A DNA stretch of 64,000 nt, from the NCBI RefSeq assembly GCF_048569485.1, contig NC_134353.1:72871908-72935907 (forward strand). The letters run 5' to 3'. The position numbers were made by a program, and so were the translations under genes. Source of the DNA: Anomaloglossus baeobatrachus (lineage: Eukaryota; Chordata; Amphibia; Anura; Aromobatidae). This document shows, in pieces, positions 28,358-40,640 of the stretch. The first letter of the stretch is position 1; each line of letters begins with the position of its first letter. The notes beneath the pieces are model-generated. The model was not told the origin of the DNA. It worked only from the letters and a program-made list of their open reading frames with translations, and did no database searches.

Positions 28358-29896
28358 ATGTCGATCACAAGGAGCAAGGGTGCCAAGACACAGGGTTATT
28401 TTGCAACCTGTACCTCTTGTGCGGCTATGCTACCTGCAGGTTCCACCTACCCTCACTGTGAGCAATGCTCGGGCCCTGTGGCACTCGCTCAGCCGGAGCC
28501 TCGGGCACTGGTGGGACCCTCGGCCCAGGTAGAACCGCCGGCCTCCCCTGTCCAGGCGGCAGGATCAGAGTTTGCAGTTTTAGCTGAGAAACTCTCTGAG
28601 TCACTTTCACAATCCATGGCTCAGTCTATGGACAAATGGTCTGCTAATATACTAGAAGCCTTACAGTCCAGACCGGCCCTTACACAGGCCCCGGGCACTG
28701 CGGGGTCATCGTCCCCAGGCCCCTCTCGGTCTGCACCGCAGCATGCTCCTGGGGTGGCCCCTAGGTATCACGTGGAGGACTCCGGCACGGACCGCAGTCC
28801 CAGACCGGCTAAACAGGCTCGCTGGGAATCTTCCCCGACTTCATCACGCTGTTCGGGGTCTCAGCTTGAGGACTCTCTGGAGGATGAGGCAGAGGTCGCA
28901 GCCCAGGGCTCTGACCCTGACGTTGCTCTCAATCTTGATACACCTGAAGGGAACGCCATAGTAAATGACCTTATAGCGTCAATCAACCAGGTGCTAGATC
29001 TATCTCCCCCGCCTCTACCTGTGGAGGAGTCGGCTTCACAGCAGGAGAAACACCAGTTTAGGTTTCCCAAACGTACACGGAGTGCTTTTTTCGATCACTC
29101 TAACTTCAGAGATGCTGTCCAGAAGCACAGAGCATTTCCGGACAAGCGCTTTACTAAGCGCCTTAATGACACACGTTACCCCTTCCCCTCTGACGTAGTC
29201 AAGGGTTGGGCTCAATGTCCCAAGGTGGATCGTCCAGTCTCTAGACTGGCGGCTAGATCCGTAGTAGCAGTGGCTGACGGTTCATCGCTCAAGGATGCCA
29301 CTGACAGGCAGATAGAGCTCCTAATGAAATCCATCTTTGAAGCCACAGGCGCGTCTTTCGCCCCGGCCTTTGCAGCCGTGTGGGCACTCCAAGCTATCTC
29401 AGCTTGTCTGTCTGAGATTAATGCGGTCACACGTACCTCTGCTCCGCAAGTAGCGTCTTTGACTTCTCAGACGTCGGCTTTTTCGTCCTACGCCATGAAC
29501 GCCGTCCTGGACTCTGCTAGCCGTACAGCGGTAGCATCCGCCAATTCGGTGGCAGTCCGCAGGGCGATGTGGCTGCGCGAATGGAAGGCAGACACTGCTT
29601 CCAAGAAGTTCTTGACCGGTTTGCCTTTTTCTGGCGACCGATTGTTTGGCGAGCAACTGGATGAAATTATTAAGCAATCTAAGGGAAAGGACTCGTCCTT
29701 ACCCCAATCCAAGCCAAAAAGACCTCAGCAACGGAAAATTCAGGCGAGGTTTCGGTCCTTTCGGCCCTCAGCCAGATCCCAATCATCCTCGTCCAACAGG
29801 CCACAGAAGAGCCAGAGGAACTCTTCTGCATGGCGGTCTAAGTCACGTCCTCCAAAGACCGCCGGAGGCACTGTCTCCAAGGCGGCCTCCTCATGA
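28358..29896 (+). CDS. gag-like protein of DIRS copy 2
   Basis: This frame of about 512 residues begins MSITRSKGAKTQGY. It carries the N-terminal CTSCAAMLPAGSTYPHCEQC zinc-ribbon-like motif, an acidic middle, the RFPKRTRSAFFDHSNFRDAV block shared by all copies, and a basic Ser/Arg-rich tail. The start matches the conserved start in the other copies. The frame is open. Confidence 0.75.
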   Translation: MSITRSKGAKTQGYFATCTSCAAMLPAGSTYPHCEQCSGPVALAQPEPRALVGPSAQVEPPASPVQAAGSEFAVLAEKLSESLSQSMAQSMDKWSANILEALQSRPALTQAPGTAGSSSPGPSRSAPQHAPGVAPRYHVEDSGTDRSPRPAKQARWESSPTSSRCSGSQLEDSLEDEAEVAAQGSDPDVALNLDTPEGNAIVNDLIASINQVLDLSPPPLPVEESASQQEKHQFRFPKRTRSAFFDHSNFRDAVQKHRAFPDKRFTKRLNDTRYPFPSDVVKGWAQCPKVDRPVSRLAARSVVAVADGSSLKDATDRQIELLMKSIFEATGASFAPAFAAVWALQAISACLSEINAVTRTSAPQVASLTSQTSAFSSYAMNAVLDSASRTAVASANSVAVRRAMWLREWKADTASKKFLTGLPFSGDRLFGEQLDEIIKQSKGKDSSLPQSKPKRPQQRKIQARFRSFRPSARSQSSSSNRPQKSQRNSSAWRSKSRPPKTAGGTVSKAASS

Positions 29897-29899
29897 CTT

Positions 29900-31792
29900 T
29901 CGGCCTCCACAAACCGCATCCTCGGTCGGTGACAGGCTCTCCCGCTTTGGCGACGCCTGGTGGCCACATGTCCAAGACCGATGGGTGAGAGACATTCTGT
30001 CTCACGGTTACAGGATAGAGTTCTGCTCTCGTCCTCCGACTCGTTTCTTCAGAACATCTCCGCCCCCCGAGCGAGCCGATGCACTTGCTCAGGCGGTGGA
30101 CACTCTGAAGACAGAAGGAGTTGTGATCCCCGTTCCCCTTCAGGAACGGGGTCGCGGTTTTTACTCCAACCTGTTCGTGGTGCCAAAAAAGGACGGATCA
30201 TTCCGTCCCGTTTTGGACCTCAAATTGCTCAACAGACATGTGAGAACCAGACGGTTTCGCATGGAATCCCTCCGCTCTGTCATCGCTTCGATGTCACAAG
30301 GAGACTTCCTAGCATCAATCGACATCAGGGATGCCTATCTCCATGTGCCGATCGCACCAGAGCATCAACGCTTCCTGCGTTTTCGCCATTGGGGACGAAC
30401 ACCTTCAGTTTGTGGCACTGCCTTTCGGCCTGGCGACAGCCCCACGGGTCTTCACCAAGGTCATGGCATCCGTTGTGGCAGTCCTGCACTCAGGGCCACT
30501 CGGTGATCCCTTACTTAGACGATCTCCTGGTCAAGGCACCCTCCCGGGTGGCATGTCAACACAGCCTGGCCGTTGCTCTGGAGACTCTCCAGAGGTTCGG
30601 GTGGATCATCAATTTCCCAAAGTCAAAATTGACTCCGGCCCAATCACTGACTTACCTCGGGATGGAGTTTCATACTCTCTCAGCGATAGTCAAGCTTCCG
30701 CTGGACAAACAGCGTTCGCTGCAAGCTGGGGTGCACTCTCTCCTTCGGGCCCAGTCACACCCCTTGAGGCGCCTCATGCACTTCCTGGGGAAGATGGTGG
30801 CAGCGATGGAGGCAGTCCCCTTTGCGCAGTTTCATCTGCGTCCACTCCAATGGGACATTCTCCGCAAATGGGACAGGAGGTCAACGTCCCTAGACAGGAA
30901 CGTCTCCCTTTCTCTGGCAGCCAAAACCTCTCTTCAGTGGTGGCTTCTTCCGACTTCTCTGTCGAAGGGAAAATCCTTCCTGCCCCCATCCTGGGCTGTG
31001 GTCACGACGGACGCGAGTCTGTCAGGGTGGGGAGCGGTTTTTCTCCACCACAGGGCTCAGGGAACCTGGACTCCGACAGAGTCCTCCCTTCAGATCAATG
31101 TTCTGGAGATAAGGGCAGTGTACCTAGCCCTAAAGGCGTTCCATCGGTGGCTGGAGGGCAGGCAGATCCGCATACAGTCGGACAACGCCACGGCGGTCGC
31201 GTACATCAACCACCAGGGCGGCACGCGCAGCCGTCAAGCCTTCCAAGAAGTTCGGCGGATTCTGCTGTGGGTGGAAGCCACAGCCTCCACCATCTCCGCA
31301 GTTCACATCCCGGGCGTAGAAAACTGGGAAGCAGACTTTCTCAGTCGCCAGGGCATGGACGCAGGGGAATGGTCTCTTCACCCGGACGTGTTTCAAGAGA
31401 TCTGTTGCCGCTGGGGGACGCCGGACGTCGACCTCATGGCGTCTCGGCACAACAACAAAGTCCCGGCATTCATGGCACGGTCTCAAGATCACAGAGCTCT
31501 GGCGGCGGACGCATTAGTTCAGGATTGGTCGCAGTTTCGACTGCCTTATGTATTTCCTCCTCTGGCACTGCTGCCCAGAGTGTTACACAAGATCAAGTCC
31601 GACTGCCGCCGCGCCATCCTCGTCGCTCCAGACTGGCCGAGGAGGTCGTGGTACCCGGATCTGTGGCACCTCACGGTGGGTCAACCGTGGGCACTCCCAG
31701 ACCGACCAGACTTGCTGTCTCAAGGGCCATTTTTCCATCTGAATTCTGCGGCCCTCAACCTGACTGTGTGGCCATTGAGTCCTGGCTACTAG
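29900..31792 (+). pseudogene. Reverse transcriptase-RNase H region of DIRS copy 2
   Basis: RT blocks (FYSNLFVVPKKDGSFRPVLD, SIDIRDAYLHVPIAPEHQRF, VIPYLDDLLVKAPSRVACQH) and RNase H blocks (VVTTDASLSGWGAVFLHHRA, IQSDNATAVAYINHQGGTRS, VHIPGVENWEADFLSRQG) are all recognisable in the same order as in copy 1. The region is interrupted in this fossil copy. Confidence 0.85.
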
Positions 31793-32811
31793 CGTCCTCA
31801 GGCTTATCTCAAGATGTCATTGCCACTATGAGACAGGCCAGGAAACCAACGTCCGCCAAGATCTATCATAGGACTTGGAGGATCTTCTTATCCTGGTGCT
31901 CTGATCAGGGTTTTACCCCCTGGCCGTTTGCCTTACCCACTTTTCTTTCTTTCCTTCAATCCGGAATGGACAAGGGGTTGTCTCTCGGCTCTCTCAAGGG
32001 ACAAGTATCGGCGCTATCCGTATTTTTTCAAAAGCGTCTAGCCAGGCTTCCGCAGGTACGCACGTTCCTGCAGGGAGTTTGCCACATAGTCCCACCTTAC
32101 AAGAGGCCGCTGGAACCATGGGATCTTAACAGAGTGCTAAAGGCTCTTCAGAAACCACCTTTCGAGCCACTGCGGGATGTCTCCCTTTCACGTCTTTCAC
32201 AGAAGGTGGTCTTTCTAGTGGCAGTCACATCGCTCCGTAGAGTGTCGGAGTTGGCAGCGCTGTCATGCAAAGCTCCCTTCCTGGTTTTTCACCAGGATAA
32301 GGTGGTTCTGCGTCCGGTCCCGGAATTTCTCCCTAAGGTGGTATCCCCTTTTCATCTCAATCAGGATATCTCCTTACCTTCTTTTTGTCCTCATCCAGTT
32401 CACCAATGTGAAAAGGAGTTGCATTTGTTAGATCTAGTGAGAGCACTCCGGCTCTACATTTCTCGCACGGCGCCCCTGCGCCGTTCTGATGCGCTCTTTG
32501 TCCTTGTCGCTGGCCAGCGTAAGGGGTCGCAGGCTTCCAAGTCAACCTTGGCTCGGTGGATCAAGGAACCGATTCTTGAAGCCTACCGTTCTTCTGGGCT
32601 TCCGATTCCTGCAGGGCTGAAAGCCCATTCTACCAGAGCCGTGGGTGCATCCTGGGCATTGCGGCACCAGGCTACGGCTCAGCAGGTGTGTCAGGCGGCT
32701 ACCTGGTCGAGTCTGCACACTTTCACGAAACACTATCAGGTGCATACCTATGCTTCGGCAGATGCCAGCCTAGGTAGGCGAGTCCTTCAGGCGGCGGTTG
32801 CCCACCTGTAA
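31793..32811 (+). CDS. Tyrosine recombinase region of DIRS copy 2
   Basis: It carries the same recombinase blocks as copy 1: RKPTSAKIYHRTWRIFLSWC, TSLRRVSELAALSCKAPF, KAHSTRAVGASWALRHQATA and TFTKHYQVHTYASADASLGR, so the Arg, His/Arg and Tyr catalytic positions are present. The frame is open to its usual end at 32811, 70 bases before the internal complementary region. Confidence 0.85.
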
Positions 32812-33312
32812 GAGGGAGCCGTTGTCGGCTCTTTTTATTGGGGTATTCTTTTACCCACCTAGGGACTGCTTTTGGACGTCCCAATTGTCTGGGTCTCCCA
32901 ATGGAGCGACAAAGAAGAAGGGAATTTTGTTTACTTACCGTAAATTCCTTTTCTTCTAGCTCCTATTGGGAGACCCAGCACCCGCCCCTGTTCCCTTCGG
33001 GCTGTTGTTCTTTTGTGTACACATGTTGTTCATGTTGAATTGTTCTTTGGTTCATGGTTTCAGTTCTCCGAACATCCTTCGGATTGAATTTACCTTAGAC
33101 CAATTTATAAGTTTCCTCCTTCCTGCTTTTGCACCAAAACTGAGGAGCCCGTGATGCACGGGAGGGTGTATAGGCAGAGGGGAGGGGTTACACTTTTTAA
33201 AGTGTAATACTTTGTGTGGCCTCCGGAGGCAGAAGCTATACACCCAATTGTCTGGGTCTCCCAATAGGAGCTAGAATAAAAGGAATTTACGGTAAGTAAA
33301 CAAAATTCCCTT

Positions 33313-33899
33313 CTTTATGTGCCGTTGTTATCATCGACAGCAGCACTTTAAAGGCACGGATGGGGCGCAACACTATTCTACGTGCCCATCAGCCCCAACG
33401 ATTGGACGCGCTGTGCAATAGCAGTGGAGGGGGTTTCTAGAGTCTCACATGCTCACCATTACAGTGCTTTTGTTAAGACCAGTCTGTGGCTGGCATGCAT
33501 TAGAGAACATGATTTTTCTATATATTGCAATTTTAACTTTCACTGCTGGTGAAGGCAGCGAATGCGAGTGGACCTGCTGGACCACATGGGGGATCCAGGC
33601 TTACTCTCTCATGGGAGGGGCTTAACTAAGCACCCGCCGCAAGGCAGAACGGCAGGTGCCACTCCCAGGGCAGTAACCGGGACTGTGGCAGATGAGTTCA
33701 GCAGGGAGACAGTAGGACAGGTAGAGCAGACACAGGGCTGGCGGGACAAATGGGTGAACACAAGACACAGTTTGAATGGGAATGACTGGATGGGCAGAGG
33801 CAGGTAAGGAATTTCCAGCATGGGTCATCTGGCTCAGGTCACCAGGCAAGGGACATCAGGCACAGTACATCGAACACAGGTGCAACCGGGACGGCAGAC
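33313..33899. other. Intron sequence leading into a minisatellite
   Basis: No exon is present. The part from about 33560 (GGACCTGCTGGACCACATGG) runs into the 29-bp array, and sequence after the array (GGCGGAGGGAGCCTTAAATA, 35690-35710) looks like the other side of the same dispersed repeat. The family is not identified. Confidence 0.4.
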
Positions 33900-35640
33900 A
33901 GGATGACAGGTACAGGTAGGTATAGACACAGGTGCGGGATGCAGACTGGTATGGACACAGGTGCGGGATGCCAATTGTTACGGACACAGGTGCGGGATGC
34001 CGACTGGTATGGACACAGGTGCGGGATACCGACTGGTATGGACACAGGTGCGGGATACAGACTGGTACGGACACAGGTGCGGGATGCCGACTGGTACGAA
34101 CGCAGGTGCAGGATGCAGACTGGTACAGACACAGGTGCAAGATACAGACTGGTACAGACATAGGTGCAGGATACAGACTGGTACAGACACAGGTGTAGGA
34201 TACAGACTGGTACAGACACAGGTGCAGGATACAGACTGGTATGGACACAGGTGCAGGATACAGACTGGTATGGACACAGGTGCAAGATACAGACTGGTAT
34301 GGACACAGGTGTAGGATACAGACTGGTACAGACACAGGTGCAGGATACAGACTGGTACGGACACAGGTGCAGGATACAGACTGGTACGGACACAGGTGCA
34401 GGATACAGACTGGTACGGACACAGGTGCAGGATGCAGACTGGTACAGACACAGGTGCAGGATGCAGACTGGTATGGACACAGGAGCAGGATACAGACTGG
34501 TACAGACACAGGTGTAGGATACAGACTGGTACAGACACAGGTGTAGGATAAAGACTGGTACGGACACAGGAGCAGGATACAGACTGGTACGGACACAGGT
34601 GCGGGATACAGACTGGTACAGACACAGGTGTAGGATACAGACTGGTACGGACACAGGAGCAGGATACAGACTGGTACGGACACAGGTGCGGGATACAGAC
34701 TGGTACAGACACAGGAGCAGGATACAGACTGGTACAGACACAGGTGCAGGATACAGACTGGTACAGACACAGGTGCGGGATACAGACTGGTACAGACACA
34801 GGTGCAGGATACAGACTGGTACAGACACAGGTGCGGGATACAGACTGGTACAGACACAGGTGCGGGATACAGACTGGTACAGACACAGGTGCAGGATACA
34901 GACTGGTACGGACACAGGTGCAGGATACAGACTGGTACAGACACAGGTGCGGGATACAGACTGGTACAGACACAGGTGCGGGATACAGACTGGTACAGAC
35001 ACAGGTGCAGGATACAGACTGGTACGGACACAGGTGCCGGATACAGACTGGTACAGACACAGGTGCAGGATACAGACTGGTACAGACACAGGTGCGGGAT
35101 ACAGACTGGTACAGACACAGGTGCGGGATACAGACTGGTACAGACACAGGTGCAGGATACAGACTGGTACAGACACAGGTGCAGGATACAGACTGGTACA
35201 GACACAGGTGCGGGATACAGACTGGTACAGACACAGGTGCGGGATACAGACTGGTACAGACACAGGTGCAGGATACAGACTGGTACGGACACAGGTGCAG
35301 GATACAGACTGGTACAGACACAGGTGCGGGATACAGACTGGTACAGACACAGGTGCGGGATACAGACTGGTACAGACACAGGTGTAGGATACAGACTGGT
35401 ACAGACACAGGTGCATGATACAGACTGGTACGGACACAGGTGCAGGATACAGACTGGTACGGACACAGGTGCAGGATACAGACTGGTACAGACACAGGTG
35501 CGGGATACAGACTGGTACAGACACAGGTGCAGGATACAGACTGGTACGGACACAGGTGTAGGATACAGACTGGTACAGACGCAGGTGCGGGATACAGACT
35601 GGTACAGACACAGGTGCGGGATACAGACTGGTACTGGTAC
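33900..35640. repeat. 29-bp minisatellite (about 59 copies) with a 116-bp higher-order pattern
   Basis: The unit is GACACAGGTGCRGGATACAG followed by ACTGGTACR. Copies at the left edge are more varied (GGATGC, TATGG). From about 34890 the variants repeat in groups of four (AGG-cg, AGG-ca, GGG-ca, GGG-ca), giving a 116-bp higher-order unit. Because 29 is not divisible by 3 and no phase holds a stop, frames of more than 550 residues open on the minus strand. They encode only VPVCILHLCPYQS-like repeats and are not genes. Confidence 0.95.
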
Positions 35641-36089
35641 CAAGATAGGATCAAATCCTAATGCAAAACTATGGCTCCTCCCATCGAGGCGGAGGGAGCC
35701 TTAAATACCTGGTGCCTCCCAGCGATAGGCTGGGGACATCTTAGCAAGGTGCTCATGCGTTCCCTAGGCTCGATCTCTCAATGACCCAGGAGCAATTTGG
35801 TGATGATACTTTTTTTTTTCGAGCATGATGGAAACCAAAATTGAGAAAAAAAACAAAAAAGAAATTGTAATAAACTGCAATCACTGATTAGACAAGATTG
35901 GGTCATTGGTCAGGATTTGGCCCAGACACTGATATCCAGCTGCCAGAGTAAAGGGTAGAAAACATATGGCACAACACTTTAAATATTGAATCTTTACATT
36001 AACTTGATGTATTTGACAATAAAAGTATAAAAACTTATAAAATACTTATAATTGTACTTTAGTATAGAATAAAGCAGCGAACTGTGTGA
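35641..36089. other. AT-rich ACOX3 intron sequence
   Basis: This stretch contains the right flank of the minisatellite-bearing repeat (to about 35760) and then AT-rich sequence without features. No exon, RNA gene or named element was recognised. Confidence 0.4.
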
Positions 36090-36141
36090 AAAACAAAATT
36101 TGTGTCAGTCTCAAAACTTTTGGCCACAATTTCGGTAAATA
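36090..36141. repeat. Terminal fragment of a Tc1/mariner-like element next to DIRS copy 3
   Basis: TTGTGTCAGTCTCAAAACTT followed by TTGGCCACAATT resembles the inverted end of another Tc1-like family. The partner end is not found, and DIRS copy 3 begins about ten bases further on. The call rests on motif resemblance only. Confidence 0.35.
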
Positions 36142-37207
36142 TTTCTTTGTCGCTCCATTGGGAGACCCAGACAATTGGGTGTATAGCTTCTGCCTCCGGA
36201 GGCCACTTAAAATATTACACTTTTAAAAAAGTGTAACCCCTCCCCTCTTCCTATACACCCTCCCGTGGACCACGGGCTCCTCCAGTTTTATGCTTTGTGT
36301 GGAAGGAGGCACACATCCACTCATAGAAAAAAAAAAAAAAAAAGATTTCTCATACATAGTATGACAGATGGAAGAAAAGAGGTCCCCCTATGGGGTCCCC
36401 GGCATGCTCCCTTCTCACCCCACTATGTCGGCGGTGTTGTTAAGGTTGAGGTACCCTTTGCCGGTACAAAGGCTGGAGCCACATGCCGTCTCCTTCACCA
36501 TCCTTTATGCGGCTCTGGGAGAAGTGGGAGCCTCACTGGTCATTCACCTGCTGAGACCGGGCTCCATCCGCAGCCCCTGGTGGAACCTGCTGGACCGGAG
36601 CGTTTTCATCCCCAGGGACCGGGCCCTGCACCTTCAAGGTACTCTGTGTCCCCATGGGCGGACGGTACGGGGAGAGAGGTCGCCTTTCTCCCCAGTAGCG
36701 CCGTCCGTTGTTTTTTCATCGGACTTCCGTGCCTGCTTGTCGGGCACGGCCTTAAATTTAGTCCCCGGCTTCATCGCGGCCTAGTGGCGAAAAATCCCGC
36801 CCCCGGGCCTGCTTGTCAGGGGTAAGGGCGGGATTACCGACAGAGGGCTGGAGTATCTTTGCATGTCTCCCCTCCCCTCTCATTGACCACTATGGGGCCT
36901 CCAGATTTACGCCTTTTGCCGGCGCCGCCCATGGCTCCACTCCCCCCTTGAGAGCTCCGGCGGCCATGTTTGGCATTCTGCCGGTGTATGCTGCAGCTGC
37001 ACAGCTCTACAGCTCCGGGGGACCCACGACAGGGAATCTGGAGGACACCAGCTGCTGGTAAGCTACACCGGTCACCCGGTGCTGGTTCCCCTAGGGTGCC
37101 GTGATATATATATTTATATATATATTATATATATTCGGAACGGCTGTATAACCCTTTCCCATATACCCTCAGTGGTCGCTCTCTAAGGGACACTTATTGC
37201 TTATAGC

Positions 37208-38755
37208 ATGTCGTCCACAAGGAGCAAAGCCCCTAAGGCACAGGTTTTTTTCGCAGCCTGTACCTCTTGTGGGGCTATGTTGCCTGCGGGATCCACCTAC
37301 CCTCACTGTGATCAATGCTCGACTCCTGCCACGCTTGCTCAGCCGGAGCCTAGGGCACTTGTGGGCCCCTCGGCTCATGTAGATCCCCCTGCTCCTCCTG
37401 AGGAGGCTGCAGGGACAGACGCACCGTCATTGGACTCTTTCGCGGAGAAACTCTCTCAGTCACGTTCTCAATCCATTGCACAGTCTATGGACAAATGGTC
37501 ATCTAAGCTCCTTGAGGCATTGCAGTCCAGACCGGGCTCTTCACAGGCCCCGGCCCCTGTTAGTTTGTCTCCTCCAGGGCCTTCTCGGTCCGCGCCGCAG
37601 CGCGCTCCCAGAATAGCCCCTAGGTCCCAGGCAGAGGACTCCTGCCCGGATCGCAGTCCCAGACCGGCTAAGTGGCCTCGCTGGGACTCTTCCCCGGCCT
37701 CCTCACGCTGCTCTGGATCTCAGCTTGAGGACTCTCAGGATGACGAGGCGGACGTGGGAGCTCAGGGCTCTGACCCTGACTTCGCCCTCAACCTTGTTAA
37801 CCCTGAGGGGGACGCCTTAGTAAATGATCTTATTTCGTCCATCAACCAGGTGTTGGATCTCTCTTCCCCGCCTCCACCTGTAGAGGAGTCGGCTTCTCAG
37901 CAGGAGAAACACCAATTTTGATTCCCCAAACGTACGCGCAATACGTTCTTTGATCACTCTAACTTCAGGGACGCTGTCCAGAAGCCCAGAGCGGTCCCGG
38001 ACAAGCGTTTTGCTAAAAGGCACTCTGACACGCGTTATCCCTTTCCACCTGAAGTCGTTAAGGGCTGGGCACACTCACCCAAGGTGGATCCGCCAGTCTC
38101 TAGATTGGCTGCTAGGTCCGTTGTGTCTGTTGCTGATGGCTCATCCCTGAAGGATGCCACTGACAGACAGATAGAGCTCTTGGTGAAGTCTATTTATGAG
38201 GCCACGGGCGCGTCTTTTGCCCCGGCCTTTGCGGCTGTGTGCGCTCTCCAAGCAATCTCGGCATGTCTGACTGAGATTAATGCTGTCACGTGGAATTCTG
38301 CTCCGCATGTGTCTTCCTTGACCTCTCAGGCATCAGCATTTTCGTCCTACGCCATGAACGCCGTCCTGGACTCTGCTAGCCATATGGCTGTGGCATCCGC
38401 TAACTCCGTGGCAGTCCGCAGGGCCATGTGGCTGCGTGAATGGAAAGCAGACTCTGCTTCCAAAACGTTCTTAACTGGTTTGTCTTTTTCTGGCGAACGT
38501 TTGTTTGGCGAACGGTTGGATGAGATTATTAAGGAATCCTCGGGAAAGGACTCCTCCTTACCCCAGTCCAAACCTAAGAGACCTCAGCAGAGAAAAATCC
38601 AATCGAGGTTTCGGTCCTTTCGTCCCTCAGCCAAGCCCCAATCCTCTTCGTCCAACCGGCCGGAGAAAGGCCAGAGGAACTCCTATGCGTGGCGGTCCAA
38701 GTCACGCCCCCAAAAGGCCGCAGGAGGCACTGCCTCCAAGACGGCCTCCTCATGA
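37208..38755 (+). pseudogene. gag-like region of DIRS copy 3
   Basis: The region starts at MSSTRSKAPKAQVFF and carries the CTSCGAMLPAGSTYPHCDQC motif, the acidic middle, and the basic tail (SRFRSFRPSAKPQSSSSNRP). It is interrupted in this fossil copy. Confidence 0.75.
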
Positions 38756-38759
38756 CTCT

Positions 38760-40640
38760 CGGCCTCATCTAGCCACATCCTCGGTCGGTAGCAGTCTCTC
38801 CCGCTTTGGCGACGCCTGGTGGCCACACGTTCAAGACCGATGGGTGAGAGACATTCTGTCTCATGGTTACAGGATAGAGTTCAGCTCTCGACCTACGGCT
38901 CGTTTTTTCAGAACCTCCCCACCCCCCGCACAGGCCGACGCACTTTTTCAGGCGGTGGACGCTCTAAAGATGGAAAGAGTTGTGATTCCCGTTCCCCTTC
39001 AGGAACGTGGTCGCGGATTTTACTCCAACTTGTTCGTGGTGCCAAAAAAGGATGGGTCATTCTGTCCCGTTCTGGACCTCAAGCTGCTCAACAGACATGT
39101 GAGAACCAGACAGTTTCGGATGGAATCTCTCCGCTCGGTCATCGCCTCGATGTCTCAAGGAGACTTCCTAGCATCGATCGACATCAAGGATGCTTATCTC
39201 CATGTGCCGATCGCACCCGAACATCAACGTTTCCTGCGTTTCGCCATCGGGGACGAACACCTCCAGTTCGTTGCATTACCCTTCCTCCTAGCAACAGCCC
39301 CACGGGTCTTCACCAAAGTCATGGCATCCGTCGTAGCGGTCCTGCACTCTCAGGGCCACTCGGTGATCCCATACTTGGACGATCTCCTAGTCAGGGCCCC
39401 TTCTCGGGTGGCGTGTCAACGAAGTCTTACCGTCACTCTGGCGACTCTCCAGCAGTTCGGGTGGATCATCAATTTCCCGAAATCCAAGTTGACGCCGACC
39501 CAATCACTGACTTACCTCGGGATGGAGTTTCATACCCTTCCAGCGTTAGTCAAGCTACCGCGGGACAAACAGCTTTCTCTGCAGGCGGGGGTGCAGTCAC
39601 TTCTTCGGAGTCAGTCACACCCCTTAAGGCGCCTCATGCACTTCCTGGGGAAGATGGTTGCAGTTATGGAGGCAATGCCGTTCGCGCAATTCCATCTACG
39701 GCCACTCCAATGGGACATTCTTCGCAAATGGGACAAGAGTTCGGCTTCCCTCGACAAGAACATCTCTCTTTCACTTGCAGCCAAAACATCACTTCAGTGG
39801 TGGCTCCTACCCACATCTCTGTCTCAGGGAAAATCCTTCCTCCCCCCAACCTGGGCCGTGGTGACCACGGACGCGAGCCTGTCAGGTTGGGGAGCGGTTT
39901 TTCTCCACCATAGGGCTCAAGGAACCTGGACTCCAATGGAATCGTCCCTTCAGATCAATATTCTGGAGATAAGGGCAGTATATCTAGCCCTATTGGCCTT
40001 CCATCGGTGGCTGGAGGGCAGGCATATCCGAAACCAGTCGGACAACGCCACTGCCGTCGCCTACATCAACCACCAAGGCGGCACTCGCAGTCGTCAAGCC
40101 TTCCAGGAAGTCGGGCGGATTCTGCAGTGGGTGGAAATCACAGGCTCCACCATCTCCGCAGTTCACATCCCGGGCGTGGAAAACTGGGAAGCAGATTTTC
40201 TCAGTCGTCAGGGCATGGACGCGGGGGAATGGTCTCTTCACCCAGACGTGTTTTGAGAGATCTGTCGCCGCTGGGGAACGCCGGACGTCGATCTCATGGC
40301 GTCACGACACAACAACAAGGTCCCGGCCTTCATGGCACGGTCTCAGGATCACAGAGCTCTGGCAGCGGACGCTCTGGTCCAGGATTGGTCGCAGTTTCGA
40401 CTGCCATATGTGTTTCCCCCTCTGGCGATGCTGCCCAGAGTACTACACAAGATCCGGTCCGACTGCCGTCGCGCCATTCTCGTCGCTCCAGACTGGTCGA
40501 GGCAGTCGTGGTATCCGGATCTGTGGCATCTCACGGTGGGTCAACCGTGGGCGCTTCCAGACCGCCCAGACTTGCTGTCACAAGGGCCGTTTTTCCATCT
40601 GAATTCTGTGGCCCTCAACCTGACTTGCGTGGCCATGGAG
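38760..40640 (+). pseudogene. Reverse transcriptase-RNase H region of DIRS copy 3
   Basis: RT blocks (FVVPKKDGSFCPVLDLKLLN, SIDIKDAYLHVPIAPEHQRF, VIPYLDDLLVRAPSRVACQR) and RNase H blocks (VVTTDASLSGWGAVFLHHRA, NQSDNATAVAYINHQGGTRS) are recognisable. The region is broken in this fossil copy. Confidence 0.82.

Larger units (their letters stand above)
27272..33312 (+). mobile_element. DIRS-family tyrosine-recombinase retrotransposon, copy 2
   Basis: A near full-length fossil with the same plan as copy 1. The left inverted terminal repeat is at about 27272-27420, the internal complementary region at about 32880-32964 and the right repeat at about 33130-33312. The terminal hairpin loops match: CCCGTGCATCACGGG on the left and its exact complement CCCGTGATGCACGGG on the right, which suggests that both ends were copied together at the last transposition. 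It carries gag-like, RT-RNase H and tyrosine recombinase regions and has about one or two breaks. It lies in the ACOX3 intron between exons 4 and 5, sense to the gene. Confidence 0.92.

Noticed and set aside
33839-35654. Three overlapping minus-strand frames of 558-595 residues rich in CysThrSerLeuTyrPro
   Set aside because: They are three phases of the same 29-bp minisatellite. Repeat-only composition and equal openness in all phases argue against coding.
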